Of a stretch of DNA of 64,000 nucleotides, positions 54,885 to 64,000 are shown piece by piece. Below the pieces are notes generated by a model, which was not told the DNA's origin, ran no database searches, and was given only the letters and a program-made list of their open reading frames with translations. A program made the position numbers and the translations under genes. Every line of letters starts with the position of its first letter. The stretch's first letter is position 1. Origin of the DNA: Kitagawia praeruptora (lineage: Eukaryota; Streptophyta; Magnoliopsida; Apiales; Apiaceae); the NCBI GenBank assembly GCA_037693485.1, contig CM075350.1, positions 121,828,001 through 121,892,000 of the forward strand. Reading direction: 5' to 3'.

Positions 54885-57320
54885 ATGTCGTTTAAGAGCA
54901 TTGTACGAGAGTTGAAAGATGGGATTGGTAGTGTATCGAGGAGGGGATTGGAGGGGAAGCATTGGCGTAGCCGTACTCGATCACATATTGCGCCTGATGC
55001 GGCTGTGTGTGAACCGGTTGAGCAAGGGAGGTGGGCGAATTTACCACCTGAGTTGTTGTTGGATATAGTTAGGAGGGTTGAGGAGAGTGAGACGTCGTGG
55101 CCTGCGAGATCGGTTGTTGTTTATTGTGGTTCAGTGTGTAAGTCGTGGAGGGATATTACAAAGGAGATAGTTAAGACTCCGGAAGTATGTGGAAGGTTAA
55201 CTTTCCCGATTTCGTTGAAACAGGTATGTATAGTGGCCTTAGATTTTGTCGTTATATGTTTTATGTTTCTGGATTTTAATGATCTCGCTCTTAATTCTAT
55301 GTAGCCTGGCCCACGCGATTCTCCAATACAATGTTTCATTCGAAGGGATCGAGCAACTTCCACTTATCTACTATACTTTGGTTTGACCCCATGTAAGTCA
55401 TCCTCCCCCTCTGCCTACTTATTTACTTCAAAGGTATTTTTATGGTCTACAAGCAGAGATTAATGTGTATGGCCAACTTGTTATCATCTTTTAAACTAAA
55501 CATTGTCTTCCTGCTCATCTATGCTTGCTTATGGGGATATTTCTACTCGATGATTTATAGTGCATTTTTAAATGAAAATAGGCAGGGTATATGTTTAGTT
55601 GGGTTGAAGCTGGCGCCTGGTGCTTTGTAAAGGCTTGCATTTTTATATATTATGATTTAGTAAGCTGTCTCATATATTAAGAGTCTAAGCATCATCGCCT
55701 GGTAGACTGATCATTGTCTTTGTCTTACAGAATAATATTTCAATATTCCATACAAACAACAGTTGATGTTTTACTTGAATAGACTGAAGATGCACCATAG
55801 TCTAGGAATCCGATGATCCATTTTAACACAAGCATTATGAAATTTCTTCTTATCTGATGCTTGCTATATTTGCACTTTGGATTATGATATATACTCCTTA
55901 TCAGTAGTATAAAAGTTTTATCTGGGTTATACAAGCTATCTCTATTCATCAACGTAACTTGTAAGTATAGTGGCTGTAAAAGATGGTGTATCTCATGCAG
56001 CCGAAGGGAAAATTGCTTTACTTGATACACAGTTAGATTGCTAACATTTTTATACGGTTTTGTTTGATTTTTCAACTTTTATGTAAGTTTCTACTTTGTA
56101 TTTTAAAATGGCATGTATAGAAAAGATAATTATAATTGATAAGCTAAATTTTTATTTTAGATTGTTTCTATCTTAAATTCCCTCTCAAATCTGGAAGTAG
56201 CTCATCTTTAGTGACATATGCAACACATTTATAATGTTTGGCTAGGTTATAGAACACATCATGCTCCAACTTTCCTGGTTTTTGCTACTAAATTACAGAT
56301 CATTGTTGACTTGGCGTCATGCAAAAATTGAAACGTATGTTTGGAATGTATCACTGCATAATTATAAACTTTCCTTTTCTGAAGGAATTTTATTACAAGG
56401 CATCTAGAACAGTAATATATTAAGGTAGGCATTACTGATAGTCATAACCTGGCAGCGGAAAACAAGCGTGCTAAATTGCTGCTGGCAGCCAGAAAGATCA
56501 GAAGAGCAACAAGCACAGATTTTGTGATTTCTCTGCTTGCGGACGATTTTTCTAAATCAAGCAATACGTATCTCGGCAAACTGAGGTAAGTTTTAATATA
56601 TAAGGTCTTGCGACAATTAATTATATTCTGTGTCTTATTATGTTTCGATTAAATGATATTAGGTCCAATTTTCTGGGCACAAAGTTCGTAATATATGACA
56701 GCCAGCCTCCAAATGACGTGGTAGTTCAATCTAACAGTAGTCAAAGGTTCCAATCTAAGCAAGTATCTTCAAGACAACCTCCATTTAAGTACAGTATAGC
56801 CACAGTTACCTATGAGCTCAATGTCCTTCGCACGAGAGGGCCTAGGCGTATGCAGTGCATCATGCATACAATTCCTATCTCCTCAGTTCAGGAGGGAGGC
56901 ACCGCTCCCACACCAACATCATTTCTGATCTCAGATGAAAAGAGATCATGTGTCGCCAAAGGAAAAGAGCCTGTTAAAGGTTGCAATGCCTCAGTCCTTT
57001 CCAGTTCTCTTGCAACAACGCCGTCCTGCGAGGAGCCCGTGGTTCTTAAAAACAAGGCTCCTAGATGGCATGAACAGTTACAATGCTGGTGCCTTAATTT
57101 TAAAGGTCGTGTCACAGTAGCATCAGTTAAAAATTTTCAGCTTGTTGCAGCTGTTGATCCTTCACATAATGTGTCAGTTGCGGAGCAAGAAAAAGTCATT
57201 TTACAGTTTGGAAAAATTGGAAAAGACATTTTTACTATGGATTATAGCTATCCACTCTCTGCCTTTCAAGCCTTTGCACTATGCTTAAGCAGCTTTGACA
57301 CCAAACCAGCATGTGAATGA
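54885..57320 (+). CDS. TLP: Tubby-like F-box protein (TLP)
   Basis: Coding exons 54885-55223, 55305-55392, 56456-56585 and 56663-57320 join in frame into 404 residues. The start M-S-F-K-S-I-V-R-E-L-K-D is the conserved TLP N-terminus, so the longer upstream frame without ATG is not used. The F-box at about 48-105 (W-A-N-L-P-P-E-L-L-L-D-I, C-G-S-V-C-K-S-W-R-D-I) binds SKP1 in an SCF ubiquitin ligase. The tubby domain fills about 114-404: F-I-R-R-D-R-A-T-S-T-Y, R-S-N-F-L-G-T-K-F, W-C-L-N-F-K-G-R-V-T-V-A-S and the C-terminal P-L-S-A-F-Q-A-F-A. The last block ends C-L-S-S-F-D-T-K-P-A-C-E, where most homologues have K-x-A-C-E. Plant TLPs sit at the plasma membrane through phosphoinositide binding and are released under stress. 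The K-I-R-R-A-T-S-T-D-F block suggests the TULP5-like subgroup, a weaker claim. The exon 3 acceptor is the least certain boundary. Confidence 0.92.
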
Positions 57321-57540
57321 CCAGCATCAATATGGTGGGAGATCTGTTGCTCAGCCTGTGTCTATTGATTCTCTGAAGTGTGTCTTGTTTATCTTCCAGC
57401 AGCTTTGCTTAGAATTTTTTGTTTTACAAGTGCCATGTATCATGACCTAGTCGGAAAGTGTGGCGTCATGTCTTTATTTTTTCCTGTCAGTTTGTATCAG
57501 ATATGTACAATAACCCTTGTAATATATATGTTCATCTAAT

Positions 57541-58400
57541 TGAGTTGTAGTTAATCTTATTTCCATTTTCTTTTCCTATTCATTATGTAGCTGTCAAATT
57601 TTACCATTATTATCTTGTGCAACGACACTATGACAACAGAAATATCACTCCAAAACCAGGTCTATAAAAATAGTTCGTGTCATTATAAAACTGACTTTTG
57701 AAAATCCTACCCTTTTACTGTTACTCAGTAATGTACTGTATGTTCTTCCACTGCTACTTAAAAGTTAAAACTGCATACTGGCTGTGGACCTAAAACACAT
57801 TCTTGGTAGATGGACCACAAGCAGGCCACACTATTTCTCCACGCAAGGATCATCCACGATGCTAACTAGCATACGTAAGAGCAAGTCCAATGTTGGTCCT
57901 AAAATACGTTTAGCTATTGCTATATTTTGGAATCAAAAACTGAATTTGATATTAAAATAGAAGTTGTGCTCCAATGTAGTTTTAAAATGGCACCAAATAT
58001 ATCAAAGTAAAGCTAAAATGGCCTGTTTCAAATTGTACAATCTATTCTTAGGCTGAATCTAAGTGATATTATGTTTTGAGATTGTAGGACAAGTACGGCT
58101 TAGCTCAGGACATGGCAGGGATGATGATGAAAATGAAAAGAAAAACACAGAAAAAGAAGAGACATCAGACAAGATTAAACATCAGCATTGGTTTTTGAAT
58201 TTGTCCGGAAACTCAAATTGCAATAGATCTCCCTAAAGCTACCATGAACTGTTGCATTCCAACTTATACAAGTGTTCCATGTGGTTCTAATGCACATGTA
58301 TTTGTTCAAATTGAGTTGGCACTACCTTCACTCCACATTACTGGAGACTACAGAAAGTAACTATGAAATATAGGAAAATAGACTACTGAGAGTTTGTGGT
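57541..58400. other. Intergenic between convergent TLP and syntaxin genes
   Basis: No gene. 57881 onward (TAAGAGCAAGTCCAATG) looks like one end of another MITE family, without a matching right end. Confidence 0.4.
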
Positions 58401-58774
58401 TTTGTGGAGTGGCACCTGAAACAATGTATCTTCCACTCCTTTTCATATAGACACCAAGTCTGTCTTTATTCATGTCATTCAAGTAATGGTTTTTATTTAT
58501 ATAAATTGAATGATTACACTGAGATAGCCCTGAAAAATTCCTAAAATATACAAATATTGAAATAATAATGTCAAGCCTAGTAACATAATGTCAAACCAAC
58601 CAACACAAATAAGGAAAAAGACCAAAGACTAGTACACTTTCAATCAGAAATGAATGTCATGCCCCAAATCTTATAAAAAAAAGTGAAAACCTAAAATCAC
58701 AGAAATGAGTGATCATATCAGTTCATCTTGACTCTCCATTCTTTCATTTCTAATCCTAGTATCTGAACTCGCTT

Positions 58775-59677
58775 TCAAGAATATAAAGCGGAAATGATGC
58801 AAACCAGCAGTATGATCGCGAACAAAATCCACACACAATAAACCCACTTGTCACGCTTCTTCTTCATCTGTTTAGCATAGAACAGACTATTAGTTCCACC
58901 ACCAATATAGCTCCCAGCAATGGCCACATTATGCTCAATATCATCAATCTTTTCACCTTGAGCTTCAACCAAAACTGCCATATCAAGGAACACCTGATGA
59001 AGCTTATTCAAACTCCTCTGAATGTCCAATGCAGCTTCATGTCTCTCTTTATTCTCCATATACAATTCTGTTTTTCCTGCAAACATCAGAACATCCCCAC
59101 TCCCTGAAACCATCTTTTCAATAACTTCCTCAGACGGAGCCTCTCCAATAGCATTATAGTACTTTCTCTTCAAATATTCTTTATAATCCGACATAATTTT
59201 CTCCCTCAGTGCTTGAAAATCATTCATTATCTCCCTCAACTTGATTCGCAGCCCATTCGTGACCACACACCTGGTCCTATCAACTGCACTGCCTTCTTTA
59301 AAGGCCACTGAGATTTTACGATTCGCAGCATTGGATTTATCAAGTGATTCAAGCCTGAGCTTTACTATTTTGGCTACCTGAAGAACCGATACAACATCAG
59401 AGTCCATACGATCCCTAATTCCACGAAGAAGCTTAGCGCTGTGAGCTGATTTCGCCTCTTGGTTCAGGTTTTGAAGATCAAGAAGCAGATTACTAATCTC
59501 TGTCATTGCTTTCTTGATTGCTTCAACTTCATGAAAAAAAGCTGATAAATTGTCTTCATCTCTAGGACTAAGTTGACCTTTCTCCAAATCTTTCGGGGAT
59601 TGAAGATCATCATCCATCCGGGCTTGTTTCTTTAATTCCACATAACTTAAAAACGACTTCGACATTAAATCGTTCAT
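58775..59677 (-). CDS. SYP112: Plasma-membrane Qa-SNARE, SYP112-like syntaxin
   Basis: One uninterrupted coding exon of 300 residues starting M-N-D-L-M-S-K-S-F-L-S-Y-V-E-L-K-K-Q-A-R, the signature start of the KNOLLE/SYP112 subgroup. The Habc regulatory helices occupy about 40-160 (L-L-L-D-L-Q-N-L-N, V-D-R-T-R, T-N-G-L-R). The SNARE helix at about 205-265 has the Qa zero-layer glutamine in A-Q-G-E-K-I-D-D-I-E. A single C-terminal membrane segment (about 278-299) anchors the protein facing the cytosol. The match to SYP112 is clear in the F-K-E-G-S-x-V-D-R-T-R and G-G-T-N-S-L-x-Y-A blocks, which distinguish it from KNOLLE. It drives vesicle fusion at the plasma membrane or cell plate. SYP112 can substitute for KNOLLE in cytokinesis in Arabidopsis when made at the right time. 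No lesions were found. A 5' leader intron is likely (59709-60149). Confidence 0.95.
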   Translation of the reverse strand: MNDLMSKSFLSYVELKKQARMDDDLQSPKDLEKGQLSPRDEDNLSAFFHEVEAIKKAMTEISNLLLDLQNLNQEAKSAHSAKLLRGIRDRMDSDVVSVLQVAKIVKLRLESLDKSNAANRKISVAFKEGSAVDRTRCVVTNGLRIKLREIMNDFQALREKIMSDYKEYLKRKYYNAIGEAPSEEVIEKMVSGSGDVLMFAGKTELYMENKERHEAALDIQRSLNKLHQVFLDMAVLVEAQGEKIDDIEHNVAIAGSYIGGGTNSLFYAKQMKKKRDKWVYCVWILFAIILLVCIISALYS

Positions 59678-60300
59678 TTTTGCAACAAAGATTGCAAAAC
59701 CAAACTACAAAAACAATCAAGAATATCATTCAGTCAATCATACTTATTCTTGTAATTCAACTTGTGTGTGTGTGTGTGTGCATGCACATATTATACATAA
59801 TTACGCCAGGGAGATCAAGAAACAGAACCAAATTACCCTTTATATGGATATGAGGGATAATCAAGAATCTGGTTGAAAATTTACAACCCTGAAATCTGAA
59901 ACAGAAAAAGAACAAAGTATGTAAAATAGCCACATAACAAAACCGTGTGTGTGTGTGTGTGTGTCAGAGAGAGAGGGGGGAGAGGGAGGGAGGGAGGGAG
60001 GGAGGGAGAGAGAGAGAGAGAGAGAGAGAGATGGTATTGCAGTTTCAAGAATGGTAATGCAGTTTCAAGAAAAGGGCCAACAGTAAGTTGATAACATACA
60101 TCAAAACAAGAGTTATTAAGAGAGAAAGATTAAGCAAGATTGAAAGATACCTTGAAATAAGAATTCAGTAGAATTTTTTACTCTCTTCTCTCTCAAGAAG
60201 AATGTTGAAAATCCAGAGAAGAGAGTTTGCAGAGAAAACAGAGAGGGAGAGGGAGAGAGAGAGAGAGAGACTCGATTGAATTTTGATACAGGGTGTAGAG
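59678..60300 (-). other. 5' leader and leader intron of the syntaxin gene
   Basis: On the minus strand the leader exon ends TTATTTCAAG|GTATCT (donor at 60149), and the acceptor TTTTTGTAG lies at 59709, about 31 bases before the ATG. The intron includes (GT)n at 59762-59779 and 59942-59963 and a (GA/GGGA)n tract at about 59964-60032. The leader itself has another GA tract at 60241-60271. Confidence 0.6.
59942..60032 (+). repeat. Compound (GT)n(GA)n(GGGA)n microsatellite
   Basis: GT repeats, then AGAGAGAG, GGGAGAGGGAGGGAGGG and AGAGAG. It lies in the leader intron of the syntaxin gene. Confidence 0.95.
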
Positions 60301-60328
60301 GAGGGTTATCAGATAATGTATCATGTAT

Positions 60329-60338
60329 GTATATATAT
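60329..60338 (-). promoter_or_regulatory. TATA box of the syntaxin gene
   Basis: ATATATATAC on the minus strand, about 60 bp upstream of the purine-rich leader. Confidence 0.5.
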
Positions 60339-60702
60339 CATTATCATCTATGCGTGTGTGTATGTTTGAAGTTCAGTTCGTTTCTTGGCAGTAGCCGTTA
60401 CTGTGCAACAAATTGCCGCTTAAGTCGGTTTAAGAGCCTTCCCCAGTGAGAGTAATAATCATTAAAAGATGATTTATGATCTAAAACTGTTACATGGTTG
60501 AAAAATCTTTAAACTTTAAAAAATATAAGTAACGGTGAAAAATAATAAATTAGGAATCCACATAAAATTGGGCCTTCGAACAAAAATTATATTAGTAATA
60601 AAAATTCAACTTGAAATATTATGATTTTTAGTACCCAATTCAACAACTTTGTGTTGTTGAGGTATTTTCTTGAAAAATATGCCCAAACGAGAATCTCATC
60701 TA

Positions 60703-61248
60703 TCTATATTATTATTAAAACCGAACGATTCGGTTTGATTTTTGGTTTAGTTATCCTAATTATTAAAATGAATAATATAATTAATAATAATTACTTGATT
60801 ATCTTTTTCATATTTACTTTTAGTTAATATTATTTTTTATAAACACCTAAAAACATCACTTATACCATATCTTCCATTTATCAATGTTTCTTTTCTAATT
60901 AAATACATTACCTTGTAATTTAAAATATAATTTTGCAATCATTAATGTATACCCATAAATATTACAACGTAATAATGTTAGATTTTTATTAATTAATAAT
61001 AACGTTAGATGTAATTATAAGGTAAATTTTATGATTAAATTACTTTACTAAAAATTTAAGGTTCGAATCACGTTAATAACATATTTAACTTAAAATTTTA
61101 AATCATGCATATCATTAATTAAGTTTATATTAAATTATATTAAATCAATATTAAAATAATTTTAAAAATAATAAATATATAAAAACATAATTATAGCATA
61201 AATAAAATTTATAACATATCAAAAGAAATCCGTGCATTTATAAGCTAG
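60703..61248 (+). mobile_element. Non-autonomous Helitron, 546 bp
   Basis: Starts TCTATATTATTATTAAAACC after A and ends AAATCCGTGCATTTATAAGCTAG followed by T. The terminal hairpin is degraded compared with the 21.5-kb Helitron, but the A/T insertion site and CTAG end agree. No ORF of note. Confidence 0.7.
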
Positions 61249-61611
61249 TAACTGTATTAAGTTTGCAATGCTGGTTTTGAAATTCTATTTTTGATCCGAA
61301 ATGATGGTTTGAGTTAAATTTTATAGTTTCCACTCCATTTTGTGAAACCTGAAAGGAGTTTTTTTGCAATTGCTTAAAGGGACAACAGAATGAGGAAACC
61401 TAAAAAAATCTTTGCCCGCTTAAATGAAAGTTCCATTACGTCATATAACAGTCAAAATATTACGGATCATTGCTGAGAATTTAGAACAAGTGCTTCGAGA
61501 TGATTATCATGTCAAACAATTTGTATAAAATAAAGATCATCCAGGAACCTCTATAAAACTATACGCATCAATTCATCCACTAAATAAACAGAAGAAATGT
61601 AACAAAATTAC
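61249..61611. other. Intergenic, no gene seen
   Basis: No features that I can support. The right part may belong to the 3' untranslated region of a minus-strand gene. Confidence 0.4.
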
Positions 61612-61683
61612 ACAAGTGAGATGGAACGAGGGAGTATGGGTGTATTTACACAAGTGAGATGGAACGAGGGAGTATGGGTGTAT
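61612..61683 (+). repeat. 36-bp tandem duplication
   Basis: TTACACAAGTGAGATGGAAC with the following GAGGGAGTATGGGTGTA occurs twice in direct succession. Confidence 0.9.
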
Positions 61684-61881
61684 TGCTCTCTTTTTTTCTT
61701 TTTCGAATCTAAGGAGACAGCAATCTAAAAGCGGCATGCACATCTATAATGACTGTTCAAAATTTTACATTACAGCTTAAGATGACATCAGTAAAAATTT
61801 GAAGTTCCTACCAAAATCTCCACAAATTTCTGAACGAATAACCTTCCGGTAAAAAGATTACTATTCTTAGCCTTCTCAAAA

Positions 61882-61953
61882 TCAAGTCTTTTCAGCTTCC
61901 TGGTACATAGCTTGTCTCTGCCGAATTAGATAACTTAGATTAACAACTTCAAC
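61882..61953 (-). CDS. Possible terminal exon of an unidentified gene
   Basis: On the minus strand, after an acceptor CTTCTCAG, 24 codons read V-E-V-V-N-L-S-Y-L-I-R-Q-R-Q-A-M-Y-Q-E-A-E-K-T and a stop. The composition is that of a charged amphipathic helix and is much less AT-biased than the surroundings, and the exon starts in phase 0. Upstream exons would have to lie to the right, beyond the Stowaway MITE (62070-62331) and the LTR element that begins at 62354, and so beyond the window edge. I do not recognise the family. Without those exons this stays a weak call. Confidence 0.4.
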   Translation of the reverse strand, partial: VEVVNLSYLIRQRQAMYQEAEKT

Positions 61954-62069
61954 CTGAGAAGAAACAATATCATCAGTCTTTATCATTTGACAAGTTAACG
62001 ATACAATGGTTAACTATGAAATTTCATGTTTTTTTTGTTGTAACGTTTTAATTCAATATAAAAGAAATA

Positions 62070-62331
62070 CTCCCTCCGTCCCTAATTAGTTGTTCAGTTT
62101 GACTTTTCAGTGGTCAAATTGACTAACTTTTGACCGAAGATTAAAATTAATCCGTTTATTATTTAAGAAATCTGAAAATCACATATTAAAATAGATTAGA
62201 AATAGTTTATAATGGTATAATTTTTTTAAATATTTTTCATTATGTAATATATATAAATTTCAGTCAAATTTGAGTCAATTTGACCAACAAAAATAGAAAC
62301 TGGACAACTAATTAGGGACGGACGGAGGGAG
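62070..62331. mobile_element. Stowaway-like MITE
   Basis: 262 bp with perfect CTCCCTCCGTCCCTAATTAG and CTAATTAGGGACG ends (the right end has an extra GACGGAGGGAG step), with TA at 62068-62069 and 62332-62333. Confidence 0.92.
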
Positions 62332-62353
62332 TATAAAAAAGAGTATGGAAACA

Positions 62354-62636
62354 TGTTAGAAGATATGAGCTATGCGGAATATACGCAGGAATGACTGTAG
62401 AGAGGAAAGGGCAGAGAACCAAAATGTTTATATTAATTGTATCTACTGCATCTATTACAAGAAGAGTATAAACTCTTATATAGGAAACTAAAGTAAAGAC
62501 ATGATAATGACAATACTAGTAGCTACGTAATAATACATAGTAATGATATTGTTCCCCTAACAGTTTTACACACCTAACCCACTCAGCACACCACAACTGA
62601 CTAGCACACCACAACTGACTTTGCTAATATTCAACA
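62354..62636 (-). repeat. 3' LTR of the minus-strand element
   Basis: 283 bp, TGTTGAATATTAG...CTAACA on the minus strand. It contains ACTCTTATATAGG and a CACACCACAACTGACT tandem pair (about 62589 and 62606). Confidence 0.88.
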
Positions 62637-63651
62637 CGCCCCCTCACTCGAAATCCCATCTTCGAATGAAAGACCTATCTTGGGATTGAAGAGTGGACAC
62701 TAGTAACCCTTGAGTTTAATCTGAACATCCAATTATACCCATTTTTAGGATCGATCGATCTTGAGTTTATTGAGTCTTTTGGGATACCGGGACTCGAACT
62801 TGCGACCACACGGTATATTTTAGGCCATGTCAAAACACACTGGAAATGCTGCACATACATCTTTTATTCTTTGAACGGAAACAACTAGAACGATAGATTT
62901 GGTAGACTGCATCCCTTAAGATCGTCCACAAACTCATATTTCCTCCTCTGCAACCTAGGAGAATAAATGCAAAATATAGCAGTGAACTATGTTGTATGAA
63001 CTACTTCTGTTGCTTTGATTTTGTGGCAGTGAACTGTGTGTATATATGTGTATATACTACTACTTCTTCTGCTCCTTTGATGAATGAACTCGCCTTGACA
63101 AGAAACATCACCTGAACTTAGCCCCCTAAACTATTTAATTTACAGCAACATAATAAAATGGTGGGATACCGTAATATCTTCCAACCGGTTGTTTGCAGTA
63201 CAATTAAATCTTTAATCCGGGCAAACTCTCAAACTAAAAGATGACTACAGCAGAATTTTCCCATAAGAAAATAACTACCAAGTCTAAAAAACAAGCAAAT
63301 TTGAACTGACAGAAACACAAAATTCTCAGATTCACGAAATTTTACCATACACAGATTCGGAATAGGAAGGAGATCAAGAGTCCCTGAAGAACATTTCTGG
63401 AAAATTGCCCGGAAGGTGCCCCACGCGCCGGCGCGTGACGCGCGTAGAGCCGGCTTTCCGCATGTGGGGAGGCGCGTGGGTGCGCGTGGCTAGTTGTTCT
63501 GAGATCTGAAAAATTTCTGGATATTTGCTTTTCTGTTTTGATAACTTTCGAATTTTTCGAATTTTGACAGTTGGTTTTTCTGGATTTTTTTCTTTCTCTT
63601 CTGCAACTCTTCTGCAACTTTGATTTCTGTTTCTGGCCTGGAACTATACCC

Positions 63652-63663
63652 GCTCTGATACCA
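63652..63663 (-). promoter_or_regulatory. Primer binding site, initiator Met tRNA
   Basis: The minus strand reads TGGTATCAGAGC immediately after the 5' LTR. Confidence 0.9.
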
Positions 63664-63668
63664 TGTTA

Positions 63669-63971
63669 CTCCCTCCGTCCCAAGTGTTTGTTTACGTTTG
63701 CTTTTAGCACGGAGACCAAGATATCCAATTAAAATAAGTGAAGTAGTGGGTGTAATAGTGATTTTATGGTTAAAATAAGTGAAGTAGTGGGTGTAATAGT
63801 GATTTTATTGTTAAAATAAGTGAAGTAGTGGGTGTAATAGTGTAAAGTATTGTTAAAATAAGTGAAGTAGTGGGTGTAATAGTGTTAAAACTTACTATTT
63901 TAGGAAACGTAAAGAATTGGTTGGGACGTCCCAAAAAGGAAAGTGTAAACAATTGGTTGGGACAGAGGGAG
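63669..63971. mobile_element. Stowaway-like MITE with minisatellite, inside an LTR
   Basis: 303 bp, CTCCCTCCGTCCCAA and TTGGGACAGAGGGAG ends with TA at 63667-63668 and 63972-63973. The interior has four units of about 41 bp containing AAATAAGTGAAGTAGTGGGT and GTAATAGTG. Removing it restores TGTTAGAAGATATGAGC, exactly as in the other LTR at 62354. Confidence 0.95.
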
Positions 63972-64000
63972 TAGAAGATATGAGCTATGCGGAATATACG

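Larger units (their letters stand above)
62354..64000 (-). mobile_element. Non-autonomous LTR element, cut by the window edge
   Basis: A minus-strand element. Its 3' LTR lies at 62354-62636, with the purine tract (complement of CGCCCCCTCACTC) just beyond. The primer site, the complement of GCTCTGATACCA (63652-63663), directly abuts the 5' LTR, which begins at 63664 with the same TGTTA...GAAGATATGAGC as 62354 and runs off the window. The internal region is only about 1.03 kb and has no ORF, so this is a small non-autonomous element. A Stowaway MITE (63669-63971) sits in the 5' LTR. Confidence 0.88.

Noticed and set aside
5263..59677. A cell-division gene cluster (ARC6 fragment, APC10, SYP112)
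   Set aside because: The genes lie on both strands with separate promoters and tens of kilobases of transposons between them, and the ARC6 copy is broken. The shared theme is coincidental.
62675..62860. 61-codon minus-strand ORF in the terminal LTR element
   Set aside because: Too short, with no gag-like motif. The internal region of this element appears non-coding.

Overview
The window is nuclear DNA of a flowering plant, most likely a dicot. Its genes are split by AT-rich GT-AG introns, the plant-specific families (U-box PUB, plant syntaxin, tubby-like F-box, ARC6) have eudicot-like sequences, and the space between genes is filled with nested plant transposons. The species cannot be read from the sequence. 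An asterid is a guess.

Layout: 1-4632 is the 3' half of a plus-strand L1-type LINE. A second, minus-strand LINE (1920-3502) has inserted into its tail, and the insert is flanked by a 556-bp perfect-looking direct repeat. 5263-8391 holds two exons of a decayed copy of the plastid-division gene ARC6, whose intron carries a TRIM retroelement and an RTE-type non-LTR fragment. 8400-22770 has no gene and is a MITE and Helitron landscape with Mutator-like, Tourist, Stowaway, hAT and Emigrant-like elements and at least two Helitrons. 22778-28150 is an intact PUB5-like U-box E3 ligase gene in six exons. 28845-29107 is a small minus-strand Helitron. 29549-35653 is a gag-only LTR retrotransposon (TR-GAG type). 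36062-36320 is a tRNA-derived SINE. 38582-45276 is a second non-autonomous LTR retrotransposon with a tRNA-Asp primer site and an unfamiliar 322-residue ORF. 45632-50138 is the APC10 gene in six exons. 49331-54346 holds foldback elements, MITEs and an LTR-like insertion. 54420-57540 is a tubby-like F-box gene in four coding exons. 58400-60340 is a minus-strand SYP112-like syntaxin gene with one coding exon. 60703-61248 is a Helitron. 61882-61953 may be the last exon of another minus-strand gene. The window ends inside a minus-strand non-autonomous LTR element (62354 onward) whose second LTR is split by a Stowaway MITE.

Four intact host genes are supported: PUB5-like, APC10, TLP and SYP112-like. 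Two bear on ubiquitin-dependent proteolysis (a U-box ligase and an APC/C subunit), one is an F-box protein, and one is a membrane-fusion SNARE. Nothing suggests they are co-regulated, and each has its own promoter and leader. The rest is mobile DNA, much of it datable by nesting. The most unusual items are the 556-bp duplication around the nested LINE, a group of Mutator-like MITEs whose interiors are arrays of short palindromes, the foldback elements with a shared GC-rich 15-mer and TGACGTCA centre, and two gag-only or gag-less LTR elements with extra ORFs.
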